Shown here: positions 56,801 to 64,000 of the stretch, in pieces
Position numbering within the stretch: position 1 is the first letter of the stretch
Layout: each line of letters starts with the position of its first letter
NCBI RefSeq assembly: GCF_018320785.1
Contig: NC_054867.1
Coordinates: forward strand, 21,765,855-21,829,854
Length of the DNA: 64,000 nucleotides
Direction of reading: 5' to 3'
DNA from: Cheilinus undulatus
Taxonomy: Eukaryota > Chordata > Actinopteri > Labriformes > Labridae
Notes under the pieces: model-generated
What the model saw: the letters and a program-made list of their open reading frames with translations, nothing else
Databases searched by the model: none
Told to the model about the DNA's origin: nothing
Translations under genes and position numbers: made by a program

Positions 56801-59291
56801 TTTCTCACTGGCAAATTCTTCTTGCAAAGCTCCTGTCTGGACAGTTTGGGCCCGGTTAGAAAGTGACAGGACCAATCAGCGATGAGGGCAGTACATTCAG
56901 TCACGGCGGAGTTCTGACATAAGCAAGCAGCAACAAGAGGCCGGTGCAATTATGACGGAAGAGCTTAGCGTGGATGCTGCTAAAACGCCAGTTTTATCAG
57001 AACTTGACAACATTTCTTCGTTAAAAGAAGAACAAAGAACAGTGAGTTGTTTTCTTTTAAAAAACGACAAAAGTCATGTACTAACATGTCTACAATCACC
57101 ATGGTTCGCGTTATTCCTCTGTGGCTGCGCACAAGCACTTTGGTCGCGGCTATGTCACATGTTTTGTTGCTCTGATTGGCCCGTAAAGATATGACAGACA
57201 GAACGTCCATTCAGTCACGCTCTGAGTTTTTTTTAAGATCCTCTGCCCTTTCCTAAATGCTTGGTATTGAAGGTTTTCCAGATGGATGTGTCAGGTTAAG
57301 TATAGATAGCATTTAATGGAAAATTACAATTACAAACAAAACAGAGGAGATGTTTAGAAAAAAGATGGCAAAACAGCACACAAAGTCTAAGTCAAATATG
57401 CAGACATCATTAAGCAAAAACTGTTTCTAAGGGATTTTCAAACAGAAACAGTTAACAGATTTTGGGTGGTAAAGCACCAAAACAGCAGTTACCTTTACCT
57501 TATTTTAGTTGTGTAAATGGTATTTTTTTATTTGTTAGGATTCCCGTTAGCTGTACCCTAGAGCACTGCTATCCTTCCTGCCATCCACATTAAAAAGTAG
57601 CACACTGTAATGACAAGATTCTGGTTGGATGATCCAAGAGTTCTTGATGTTGTCAAGGGGGTTAACCCTTTAAAGTCAATTGTATTATACTTGATACACA
57701 ATTTCATGAGACCTCTGTCCAATAAACATGATCAATACTTGCCTTAAAAACCTTTTGTATATAATCTGATAAATTCTAAAAATGCCCAGTGGATTTTCAA
57801 TTGCCAGCAATGCCTAAATTATCAAATGTAATATACAAAAATATATTTATGTAAATTTTTATGGCATTTTTTTCCAGTTGAAGGTTAAATGAACATTTCA
57901 GTTCCAAACAAGGAGAATTTTCTTGCTTTTATTTGAGGTATCAGACTTTACAGGGTTAAAAACTCTATCTTAAATAAACTCTATAAAGAATTTGTAGCCA
58001 GCGCTGTGAAGTTAAAACTGCTGAAATGTGATATTTGCAGGTGGTTCTAGTGATATGTTCAGGGGTTGCATTTTGCAGAAGTTGAACGGTAATCAGAGAA
58101 ATAGAAGTAAAACAAATCCCTAATCTAAACTGAAAAGAAACTGCTGTATTTTCAGATTGAATTTAGATCACAAATGGTTTCAGTATTTTGTGTTTCTGTC
58201 AGTCCACAGACGGGTCCTGAAGAAGCCCCTGAAGTCTCCCCTGAAGGCATTGATACCACTGACTCTCACACAGTGGAGGAGCCGGCTCCATTCCCTGAAG
58301 TGGGTTATTCATTTCTTTCTAATCCTCTCTCCTTTGTGAGCAGTGACAGTTGATGTCTGTATCATTTACTGCATACAAAGTGTGTTTTAATCATTCTCTA
58401 TGTGTGTTGGTGCACAGAGCTCCACTCCTCTTCTTGACACCAGCCTGCAGAGATCCAAGGCAGATCTGAGCAAGAGGAGGATTCGATCACGTCCATCACG
58501 AGTGTTTCGTACAAATTTGTCTACAAAGGAAAGCCCAGATTGGAGGACACGGGACTCCACAGGTTATTAAACCATCTCAATATTAAGGACAGAGCTCATG
58601 ATTATTTCTACTCTCAACAGCAATACAACAAGCTCCGAGCAAAAAGAAGGCAAATGTTGCATGTCTTGACTGATATGGTTGCTAAATGTGTATTTATTTA
58701 TTTATTAGATGATAAGGAGGCAAAACAAAGAGATTCAGACTCAGAGGAGGAGCAGCCTAAAATAAAGAGAGTCAGTTCTACTCCTCAGAAAGTCCCCGTC
58801 TTCCCTGGTTTGAGTCCTTCAGCCTTACTTGTAAGTTTTTAAGAGATCCTGCAGTATATTTTATCACATAGCATATAAACTGACCATATAAACCAAACTG
58901 ATGGCTGGCGTTTCAATTTCAAGGCTCAGCTGAAAAGGAGAACAGGTGGAGGAGGAACTGGAGGTGGAGGAGAGGAAACCGAAGAAGAGAAGGAAAGCCA
59001 AAAGGAGGAAGAGGTAGCACCGTCTCCCTCACAGCTGTCCCGCTCTCCTCGCTCTGCCTCTCTTCTTGCAGGGGCTGCACGAGTGCTGCCACCCATAGGC
59101 AGCGGGGATAAAGGGTAAGAATAGAGCATGATACACACATCAAAGCATTTTAAGAAATTTGACATGCATCTTAAATATGACACTTCTCTGAACTGTGATA
59201 CTGTGTGCCATTCAGCAGTGGTGCCTCTCCTGCCTGGCTGAAAGAACTCAAGTCAAAGAAACGTATGAGTCAGCATGACGGGGAGGCATAA
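32712..59291 (+). CDS. kiaa1671: KIAA1671-family protein (tankyrase-binding-protein C-terminal family), 8 coding exons, 1350 aa
   Basis: Exons 32712-33658, 37904-40262, 54277-54392, 58203-58299, 58418-58562, 58709-58830, 58924-59114 and 59216-59291 join in phase to 4053 nt. The N-terminus has [13 protein letters not shown], followed by a Ser/Thr/Pro/Lys-rich disordered region with short conserved-looking islands ([18 protein letters not shown] near 178, [14 protein letters not shown] near 254, [14 protein letters not shown] near 286). Residues about 490-955 form an extreme Arg/Glu coiled coil. Near 980-1005 lies a DDFSIK ... DDFSVK pair. The C-terminus holds [25 protein letters not shown] and [15 protein letters not shown]. 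These last blocks match what I recall of human KIAA1671 ([25 protein letters not shown]) and, less closely, TNKS1BP1 ([24 protein letters not shown]). The protein is probably cytoskeletal or scaffold-like; its function is not established from sequence. Confidence 0.88.
34441..34969. mobile_element. hAT-like MITE, 529 bp
   Basis: Left end tagggttgggtattg. The right end, inverted, is taggggtgggcaaaaa. Both ends are followed inward by ATCGATT/AATCGAT-rich DNA. Target duplication cattacac (34433-34440) / tattacac (34970-34977), 7 of 8. Non-coding. Confidence 0.8.
35230..36450. mobile_element. hAT family C copy, interrupted (partial)
   Basis: Left end taggtatgcacaacattgga and the internal gagcaaagaaaaaagactt ... 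gtgggtctgtt match copies at 41057 and 48259. It is split by the family A element at 35444. The right end is not clearly identifiable, so the end coordinate is approximate. Confidence 0.5.
35444..36408. mobile_element. hAT-like element, family A (short copy) with perfect 8-bp target duplication
   Basis: Starts cagaggtggtaaaagtac. The right end, inverted, is cagagtagaaagtacc. It is flanked by gtacatat on both sides (35436-35443, 36409-36416), identical. The interior shares agcagggatcactgt and atgatgggaaa with the 8102 copy. 965 bp, non-coding. Confidence 0.85.
37405..37545 (+). mobile_element. tRNA-derived SINE (same family as 6201)
   Basis: Starts gcagatggcgtagtggttag with box A TGGCGTAGTGG (37410-37420) and box B GTTCAAGTCC (37454-37463). 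The body (tctgattctattccctgtcc) matches the complement of the 6201-6364 copy. The 3' end is approximate and no target duplication was resolved. Confidence 0.75.
37904..40262 (+). CDS. kiaa1671: KIAA1671-family coding exon 2 (giant Arg/Glu coiled coil)
   Basis: 2359 nt, acceptor tttcacag, donor AAG|gtaaat. It starts [33 protein letters not shown] near residue 425-445 is a compact conserved-looking island, followed by an acidic stretch. From 38430 to 39820 almost every residue is R, E, Q, K, L or M, with heptad-like spacing, predicted as a long single alpha-helix or coiled coil. It contains an internal 348-nt duplication. The antisense Ser/Leu/Phe frames are shadows of the GA-rich DNA. Confidence 0.92.
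41057..42256. mobile_element. hAT family C element hosting two LINE 3' fragments
   Basis: Left end tagggatgcaaaatattgga. The right end, inverted, is tagggatgcagaatattgga; 20 of the first 21 terminal bases agree. The interior landmarks aacaaagaaaaagacttt and ttggtctgtt match the 35230 and 48259 copies. An 8-bp duplication is not evident. Confidence 0.75.
41275..42175 (-). pseudogene. Two decayed LINE 3' ends in tandem
   Basis: Minus-strand segments resemble the LINE C-terminus seen at 26156 ([30 protein letters not shown]). The first unit ends at about 41281 and the second at about 41715, each with a tail-like ...agaagaaaatgg or ...aagtggaacaatgg. Both are full of frameshifts. Confidence 0.65.
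43786..44030. repeat. Dispersed repeat with inverted arms (copy 2)
   Basis: Contains cagtggaagaattgctctgc, cacactgtccaacaaaaagg and tatttatttgcaatgtttcg, and an inverted gttgcaaatacccccttttt. It is the counterpart of 31018-31640. Class unknown. Confidence 0.55.
45302..45823. mobile_element. piggyBac-type MITE, 522 bp
   Basis: Left end ccctttaactcctgg. The right end, inverted, is cccttttactcctag. It is followed by TTAA on the right (45824-45827) and ATAA on the left (45298-45301). A near-palindrome agcgcgtcgtcgatgacgcg lies just inside the right end, a usual piggyBac internal feature. Two diverged ~170-bp repeats (45308-45470 and 45480-45640) make up the body. Confidence 0.6.
47834..48121 (+). 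CDS. kiaa1671: Probable alternative first (or cassette) exon of the KIAA1671-family gene
   Basis: 96 codons from ATG to a donor TCT|gtaggt in phase 0, exactly the phase needed to join the exon at 54277. Read as a first exon it gives a 344-residue short isoform with the shared 248-residue C-terminus. The product starts [20 protein letters not shown], has an amphipathic segment, an acidic linker ([15 protein letters not shown]) and a strongly basic Arg/Ser tail with RRFS and RRAT kinase-type sites. A pyrimidine tract plus catgcag at 47839 could also serve as an acceptor, making a 282-nt phase-0 cassette exon. Coding-like composition and phase fit support an exon; which type is unresolved. Confidence 0.65.
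48291..49525 (-). mobile_element. Tc1-type transposon remnant
   Basis: The ends show inverted ttggatgttaatcccttttattgatttta-like arms (about 48305-48345 and 49470-49515). Minus-strand translation of 48984-48742 contains [17 protein letters not shown] and [12 protein letters not shown], both Tc1 transposase signatures, then a shortened QSPDS-like remnant of the SPDLNP motif. The central part of the transposase is deleted. Confidence 0.8.
48700..48984 (-). pseudogene. Truncated Tc1 transposase
   Basis: Holds the DETK...LFG and [11 protein letters not shown] motifs in an 80-residue frame ending at a stop. The N-terminal DNA-binding part and the middle Asp segment are missing. No activity expected. 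Confidence 0.8.
51161..51841. mobile_element. 681-bp inverted-repeat element (class unassigned)
   Basis: Starts ggctgtgtctgaaatccctc. The right end, inverted, is ggctgtgtccgaaaccacac. The subterminal DNA also mirrors (attcactatatagtactc versus ctcactatttagtgg). Flanks att/ata do not define the target duplication. Non-coding MITE. Confidence 0.7.
52368..52852. mobile_element. hAT-like MITE, 485 bp
   Basis: Starts tagggatgaaggatttg. The right end, inverted, is tagggccgggcaatca. Target duplication gctacagc (52360-52367) / gctacatc (52853-52860), 7 of 8. A second tagggctaaacaattt start at 52505 suggests an internal repeat or a nested related copy. A partial relative (tagggctgggaagtt) lies at 53219. 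Confidence 0.7.
53748..53806. repeat. (TG)n microsatellite
   Basis: gtgtgtgtgtgtgcgtgtgt followed by an uninterrupted (GT) run to 53802. Long enough to be polymorphic. Confidence 0.95.
54277..54392 (+). CDS. kiaa1671: KIAA1671-family coding exon 3
   Basis: 116 nt, acceptor gtctatcag, donor GACAG|gtagga. It encodes [38 protein letters not shown], acidic and disordered. It is the first exon common to the long and putative short isoforms. Confidence 0.85.
55490..55971. mobile_element. hAT family B copy
   Basis: The right end actttgacagcccta and the internal gacagctcagagggcaggtc match the 21500-21926 copy. The left edge is approximate (near ttaatcgcattgattgcatg). Confidence 0.6.
57666..57955. 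mobile_element. piggyBac-type MITE, 290 bp
   Basis: TTAA (57662-57665) then ccctttaaagtc. The right end, inverted, is ccctgtaaagtc, followed by TTAA (57956-57959). The CCC start, TTAA duplication and small size are typical. Non-coding. Confidence 0.75.
58203..58299 (+). CDS. kiaa1671: KIAA1671-family coding exon 4
   Basis: 97 nt, acceptor tttctgtcag, donor GAA|gtgggt. It encodes [20 protein letters not shown] then [13 protein letters not shown], acidic and Pro-rich. Confidence 0.82.
58418..58562 (+). CDS. kiaa1671: KIAA1671-family coding exon 5
   Basis: 145 nt, acceptor gtgcacag, donor CACAG|gttatt. It encodes [20 protein letters not shown] then [13 protein letters not shown], a basic block before the conserved C-terminal domain. 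Confidence 0.85.
58709..58830 (+). CDS. kiaa1671: KIAA1671-family coding exon 6
   Basis: 122 nt, acceptor tttattag, donor CTT|gtaagt. It encodes [20 protein letters not shown] through [11 protein letters not shown], the hallmark FPGL-PSAL motif of the family. Confidence 0.9.
58924..59114 (+). CDS. kiaa1671: KIAA1671-family coding exon 7
   Basis: 191 nt, acceptor tttcaag, donor AAAGG|gtaaga. It encodes [20 protein letters not shown], an acidic Lys/Glu stretch, a Ser-rich segment and [13 protein letters not shown]. Confidence 0.9.
59216..59291 (+). CDS. kiaa1671: KIAA1671-family coding exon 8 (C-terminus)
   Basis: The acceptor is a tandem cagcag (59213-59218), so the exon can start at 59216 or 59219, with or without one Ser. 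It encodes [20 protein letters not shown] then DGEA and TAA (59289-59291). [10 protein letters not shown] is the strongest family match. After the stop the exon continues to a donor at 59301 (GACAG|gtgagt), so the 3' UTR is split by an intron. Confidence 0.92.
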
Positions 59292-62040
59292 CCAGCGACA
59301 GGTGAGTTATATGGAAGAGGTGGATTGTTAAATGTGTAATACACAGAGTCTTCACTACTTTAAAAGACAGATATTCCAAAATAAAGGTTAACATTTAGTT
59401 AAATTATAAAGAATGAAAGAGCTAATTAAAGAGAGACGTGATAGGTGCCTATTTACTGCATTTTTTTGGGTTAGGCTTTTGTAGTTTGACAGTACACCAA
59501 TTCTGTCTTTTATGCAGATTTCTTTAATTTTTTGCCTTTTTTAATTTTAGTTTGATTTGTTGTTGGTTTCAGGTAATCATCTTCTACTTCAGGGCTTTCA
59601 CTTACATTATGTTAAGGAGTTTGATGTCAGCTTTGTTTAGCGTCCCTAATACGCGAGTCCAACAAAAGTTGAGGTCTTGATGTTTGTTTAAATCAAAGAT
59701 TATCATTAAAAACTAAACCCCAGAGTTTCAGCTGAGGTGCATCTACCCTGGAATTTCAAAAAAATGCCTTTAGAACTTGATGGGAAGGCCTGGGAGGTAA
59801 GGGGGATAAGATGTGCCAACTGCCCCTTTCCTACTGTCCTTTATCATTTTAAGAAAAAACATGGTTTAGTCCCAATCTTGATAGAGATAGATAACACACT
59901 ATAAAGTTCTTTGGCAACACATGAAGAGCATGACTTTCAAGTCTTTTGACTCTTTCCATACATCATCCCAGTATGTTCAAATTTTTGCCCATTTCCAAAA
60001 AATATGAGTACGATTTGCAATTATTTTCCCACACAGTCTCCGGCTTATCTGTTGTGCTATCAACTAAATCGAGCTATAGCGTAAGTTCAGGCAGGCCATG
60101 GACTTAAGCGCTGCCATATTATTGAAATCAGCTGATCTCAGTCAAACCATTAGTAGCTGACGGCCAGCTGATTTGCTCTAAGCACGCCATTGGCTAATTA
60201 CACTCACGCTGCCATATTTAAAGTGCTGCCTTTGCAAGCTGCTGTTGCAACCCTCCTCCACCCCAGCTCCTCCTATCTGACTTAATCAGAGTCATTCTGT
60301 TGTCACTGCTCTGCACTGGCCTACTCTGCTCTGTTTTTTGTTGGGTTTTTTGTTGTTGTTTTTTTTTTTTTGTTTTTTTTTTTTTTGTTTTTTTTGCCGC
60401 TTCTCTCCATGCCTCAGGATTTCCTTCGAGACAGGAAAGGAAGGAATATGTGGTGTTCTTGCTTGATGCTTTCCACGTAGGCTTATGGAAGGATGTTTCT
60501 TGGCAAAGTGGTCCTGACTCAAATTCTTTTAGTCTTTGGTGTAATTAAAAATTTTTCAACAAAATTCTTTACATATCCTCCAGTATAGAACCAATCTTCT
60601 CCAAGCTTACAGTCTCATTGCTTTATTCTTAAAGGAGAGCTTAATTAAACATCTTAGTAATCAAAATTGGCCATTTACCTTGTTGTTATGTGTATATATC
60701 CAATCAAAATAATTATTTTAAAGTATCAAACTAGTTAAAGTGGCAGTAATCAACATGAGCATTTCGATGGAAAAAAAGCAAGTAGAAGCCAGGTGCTAAT
60801 TTTAATCTTAATCTCCACAGACTCAGGTGAGCTCTCAGTTGCAACACACGTATACAAATGAACATTTCAGTTTGATTGGGAGTGAAAAGTTATGAGTAGG
60901 ATGTATTTTTTATCACAGTTTTATTGAAAAAGTATTTCAGACTGTAAATTTAATGTTTTAACATATCTCTTATTTTTACATAATATGTTTTTTTATTTTA
61001 GAAACAGAATTAATAATACTGATATAAATTTAAAAAAAAAAAGGGTTTACAGCTTAATACACTTAAATTACTTGTGACATAAAGACTAGTGTAAGACATG
61101 AAAGGATTGGACACAAAGGAGCGTTGAGCATACATGCGTTGACATTTGCCGTATGCTCTGAATCACTACTGTTGAAGTGATGGAAGTATTTTAAAGGACT
61201 AGTTTGCTTATGAGTCATAATGCAAGGAAGTGGAATACATTTGAGATGATAGAAAGCGATTGGTTGAAACTTTCTGGCAGTGCTTTTAGGAGCACATTTC
61301 ATGCAGACTGTGACTAAACTGACCGCAGAGACAAAAACTAAGAGTGGGCTACATCTCTAAAGCCTTCTCTTATGATGCAGAATGAAAAAATGCCCAGTTT
61401 CGAAAGACATTCTCAGTGAATGCACTTGCTTTTATCGATGGTCCTCCACTGGTCTGTGGAATCTTTGCTTGATGCTGTGTTTTGCTTCTATCTTCATGTT
61501 TGGCTAAGTTGAAACTCACCAGCTGATTTTTGTTTTTTAATTTCCTCCAGGACTCTGGAAGCTGCTTAATGCTGTGGAGAGAGACCTTGCCATGATTGCT
61601 CCATTTTGCACTTTTAGTGCCTTATTTTGGACTTTATCTGAAATGCAGGCAGGAAAATCCATGTCTGATGATCACAGAGGCCTTCAAGAACTTTTCTGTT
61701 TCTTATAATATGTGTTGCCATTGCTAAGCGCCAAGACTGTGATGTGTTTAATGCCAGGGACAAGTTGTATCTTGTGTTATACAGAGGCTTGGTGCAGGGG
61801 TCAAACCCCAGTGTAATTTAGAGCAAAACTTTGGTCTGTCTAAAGTATGAATGTGTGGATCCATCATTTACAGACTGGGACTGATGACACTAGGCCTTCA
61901 TCAAGTCTAACATCACACATGTACAGAATATGCTGAATATAAATAATGCGTTGCACCTTTTGTGTACTTAGTATAATTGTATAAAATGTCCTCAACTCTA
62001 TTCTTTTAATCTCTGATCATCCTAAGTAAACTTTAAAGCA
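59292..62040 (+). other. kiaa1671: KIAA1671-family 3' UTR (two exons with an intron)
   Basis: 3' UTR 59292-59301, then an intron 59302 (gtgagt) to 61550 (tttcctccag), then a terminal exon from 61551. No canonical AATAAA is seen; an AATATA variant lies near 61936, so the mRNA end is uncertain (about 61.96-62.5 kb). The intron contains poly(T) and (TTTTG) runs at 60330-60400. Confidence 0.5.
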
Positions 62041-64000
62041 CTTTAAGAAAACTTTATAAAAATGACCGTCCACACAGTACCTCTAAACAATAGAATTCAA
62101 GTGCCTATCCATAATAACAGGGTCAAGGGGATTATATTTTTGCTTAAAATTTAACATCTTTCTGCTTTAGATAATTTCACAGAACTTAAAGATGTACATT
62201 TTGGTGTTATTAAAACACCCATTATCTTTTAGAACAGCAACAGAGAGCTCAGAGGTTTTGGGCATGCCATAAAAAATCAGAAAGTGTGTTTTGTGATATG
62301 TTTAATCAAGCAAAATGTTTTTTATCTGCTCAAGATTATTTTAATGTGCCTTTTTAATGTAAAACAGTGCCATTCACAAATACTGTAATCTGTCATGATT
62401 AGCATACTGTATGATAAGAGGAAATTGGGGAAATTTTATTAAAATTTTCTATGAAATGTAACCAAGTGTGTATTATTATTTCAAGGACTAGGGTACCCCC
62501 CTATGGAGTCTAGACACTGGTGGTGGAGTTGATGAGGGATGCAGGATCAGATGAGGAAGTAGACTTCTGAGAAGCTGGATCATGAACCAGTAAGGTGGCT
62601 TTGAGGAGACAGAGGTATGAAAAATGAGATGAACAAAAGACCTGTGAGGATCTGGACCAGATGCTGATGAATTGAGTGGAGGTGGCTGGGGTGGAGGAGG
62701 TTTGCAGCGTCCACACTGAAACAACGAGACCGACTGTGAAAGAGAATGACAGGTTTAAAATCAGACAGGTGCACGATGATTGGTCAAACAAGGTTGTGGC
62801 AGAATCTAATTAGCTGAGTGTTTGATAGTGAATGCCCATAATCAGCTGATCACCAGAGCGGTAAGAAGGGAGAGATGAATAAGTGACTAGAAACAGTCCC
62901 CCATTTTAACTTTTGCTGAGCTCCATGATTATTTCTTTTAAACTTTATTTTCCAAGTTTATTATAAATGAGCATAGACAGATGAGAACAAGGGAAAATAC
63001 AATGCAAGCTCAGAACTATAAAAGTAAATATGAAAAACATAGGCACAGCACACAATACATATATGAACACAGTCTGACAATCTTAAATGATAAGGAATCT
63101 ATTTGTGGCAATCCCATTTTTCCCAATATTTCTGTCTTTTTCCTTTTGAAGGCACAATGTAGAAGTCATTTTCTCCATATTGCAGATGGAGTCTACAGTG
63201 TTAATGAAAAGTTTCACTGTTAGTGATTGCTTTCTTACTTGCAACCACAAATATCTTTAAAATATATGCATTACTTTTACAAAGGCATTCAGGTGTGTTT
63301 CCAAGAAACAGAGAGGTAAAAGAGAAATTAAATGTTATGTTTATGTAAAAGTTTTTACAATTAGCTGCTTGACTTCACTACAAAACGTTCTCACATATAG
63401 ACAGGGCCAAAACATAGTGAAGATAGTCTGCAGAAACCACCCCACGCCCCCTCCAGCAACAAAACTGTGAACCATTTAACTTTGATTTCTAGTAGAGAAC
63501 TGTATACAATTTTTCCAGCAGAAATCCCGCCAGAATAGAAGTTGTTCACTCAGTTGTCTATGAGGAAGCCTACAAGTCAGGCAAATAAAACCACTTGGAA
63601 ATGTAAGAATAAAGCCTTGCTGATGCTTTATAAAATGCCCTGCCGGATGCAGCTTTTCGGAGGCTGTATGAAGACAAAAGAACCAGAAACAGGTAGAAGA
63701 CAGGAAACTGGAGAGTGCGATAGCTGGGTAGGGCCAATAGTGCTGAGTGAGACTGATCTCTGTTCATTCCTCTCTTGGCAGGCAGTCGTGTGCCCACTAT
63801 AGGATCATGGTTGGGATGGCAGCATGGGCAGAGCCAGGCAGCGTTTGCCAGTGTGCCAGGACTGAAGGGCAAGCCTATTGAGAAGCAGTGTGATGGACAC
63901 AATGGGTGCGACAGACTTGCTGCATCAACAGGCTTTTTGCTGCTGTGGTCAGAAATAAACCATAAATACCCCCACTGGCCTCCACCAACCACTCGCCAGG
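62041..64000. other. Downstream intergenic DNA
   Basis: No supported gene. 62488-62800 reads open on the minus strand in several frames because the plus strand is GA/GGTGG-rich. At the right edge (63780 to the end) a plus-strand frame stays open for about 70 codons after a tcttggcag acceptor-like site, but it matches nothing I recognise. Confidence 0.35.

Larger units (their letters stand above)
54393..58202 (+). other. KIAA1671-family intron between coding exons 3 and 4
   Basis: gtagga at 54393 and gtcag at 58202. Contains a hAT family B copy and a piggyBac-type MITE. Short frames at 56684-57210 have no recognisable domain. Confidence 0.7.

Noticed and set aside
62488-62791. Three minus-strand frames
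   Set aside because: All three minus frames are open at once because the plus strand is GGTGG/GA-rich; no domain or splice support.
63542-64000. Overlapping frames of 86 and 140 residues at the right edge, preceded by an acceptor-like tcttggcag
   Set aside because: No recognisable domain, both strands open, and the frame is cut by the window; insufficient support for an exon.
1-64000. CRISPR arrays, operons, bacterial ribosome-binding sites or terminators
   Set aside because: The window is spliced vertebrate nuclear DNA; none of these structures is present.

Overview
The window is vertebrate nuclear DNA, most probably from a teleost fish. Spliced genes with GT-AG introns encode vertebrate-specific protein families. 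The intergenic and intronic DNA is crowded with fish-type mobile elements: Tc1 copies, several hAT families with 8-bp target duplications, TTAA-flanked piggyBac-type MITEs, tRNA-derived SINEs and LINE fragments. Most open reading frames in the window are antisense shadows or transposon debris. Three genes are well supported.

(1) Positions 1-1640, minus strand: the 5' end of Musashi-1 (msi1). It includes a GC-rich promoter, the first coding exon (1242 to 1178) and a 41-nt second exon (696 to 656) carrying the start of RRM1. The rest of the gene lies to the left, outside the window. Positions 1.7-18 kb are intergenic: locally duplicated low-complexity blocks, a SINE with a clear target duplication, a three-level transposon nest (8.1-11.5 kb) and a degenerate minisatellite (14.8-15.6 kb).

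(2) Positions 18.1-24.3 kb, minus strand: a complete unc119b, with five coding exons and a 243-residue lipid-binding cargo chaperone. Large MITEs sit in intron 4. Between it and the next gene (24.4-28.1 kb) are a 5'-inverted LINE insertion bounded by a 14-bp direct repeat and a second LINE fragment.

(3) Positions 28.2-62 kb, plus strand: a complete KIAA1671-family gene (tankyrase-binding-protein C-terminal family, related to TNKS1BP1). It has a noncoding first exon, eight coding exons (1350 residues) with a very large Arg/Glu-rich coiled coil, and a 3' UTR exon. The large third coding-region intron holds a phase-compatible extra exon (47834-48121). That exon begins with ATG and would give a 344-residue short isoform, or alternatively be a cassette exon.

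msi1 and unc119b are neighbours on human 12q24.31, while KIAA1671 is on human 22q11. Their adjacency here fits the known ancestral linkage of those two human regions in fish. I saw no operon-like or defence system. The most interesting items are the KIAA1671 isoform architecture and coiled-coil duplication, and the well-preserved record of nested transposition.
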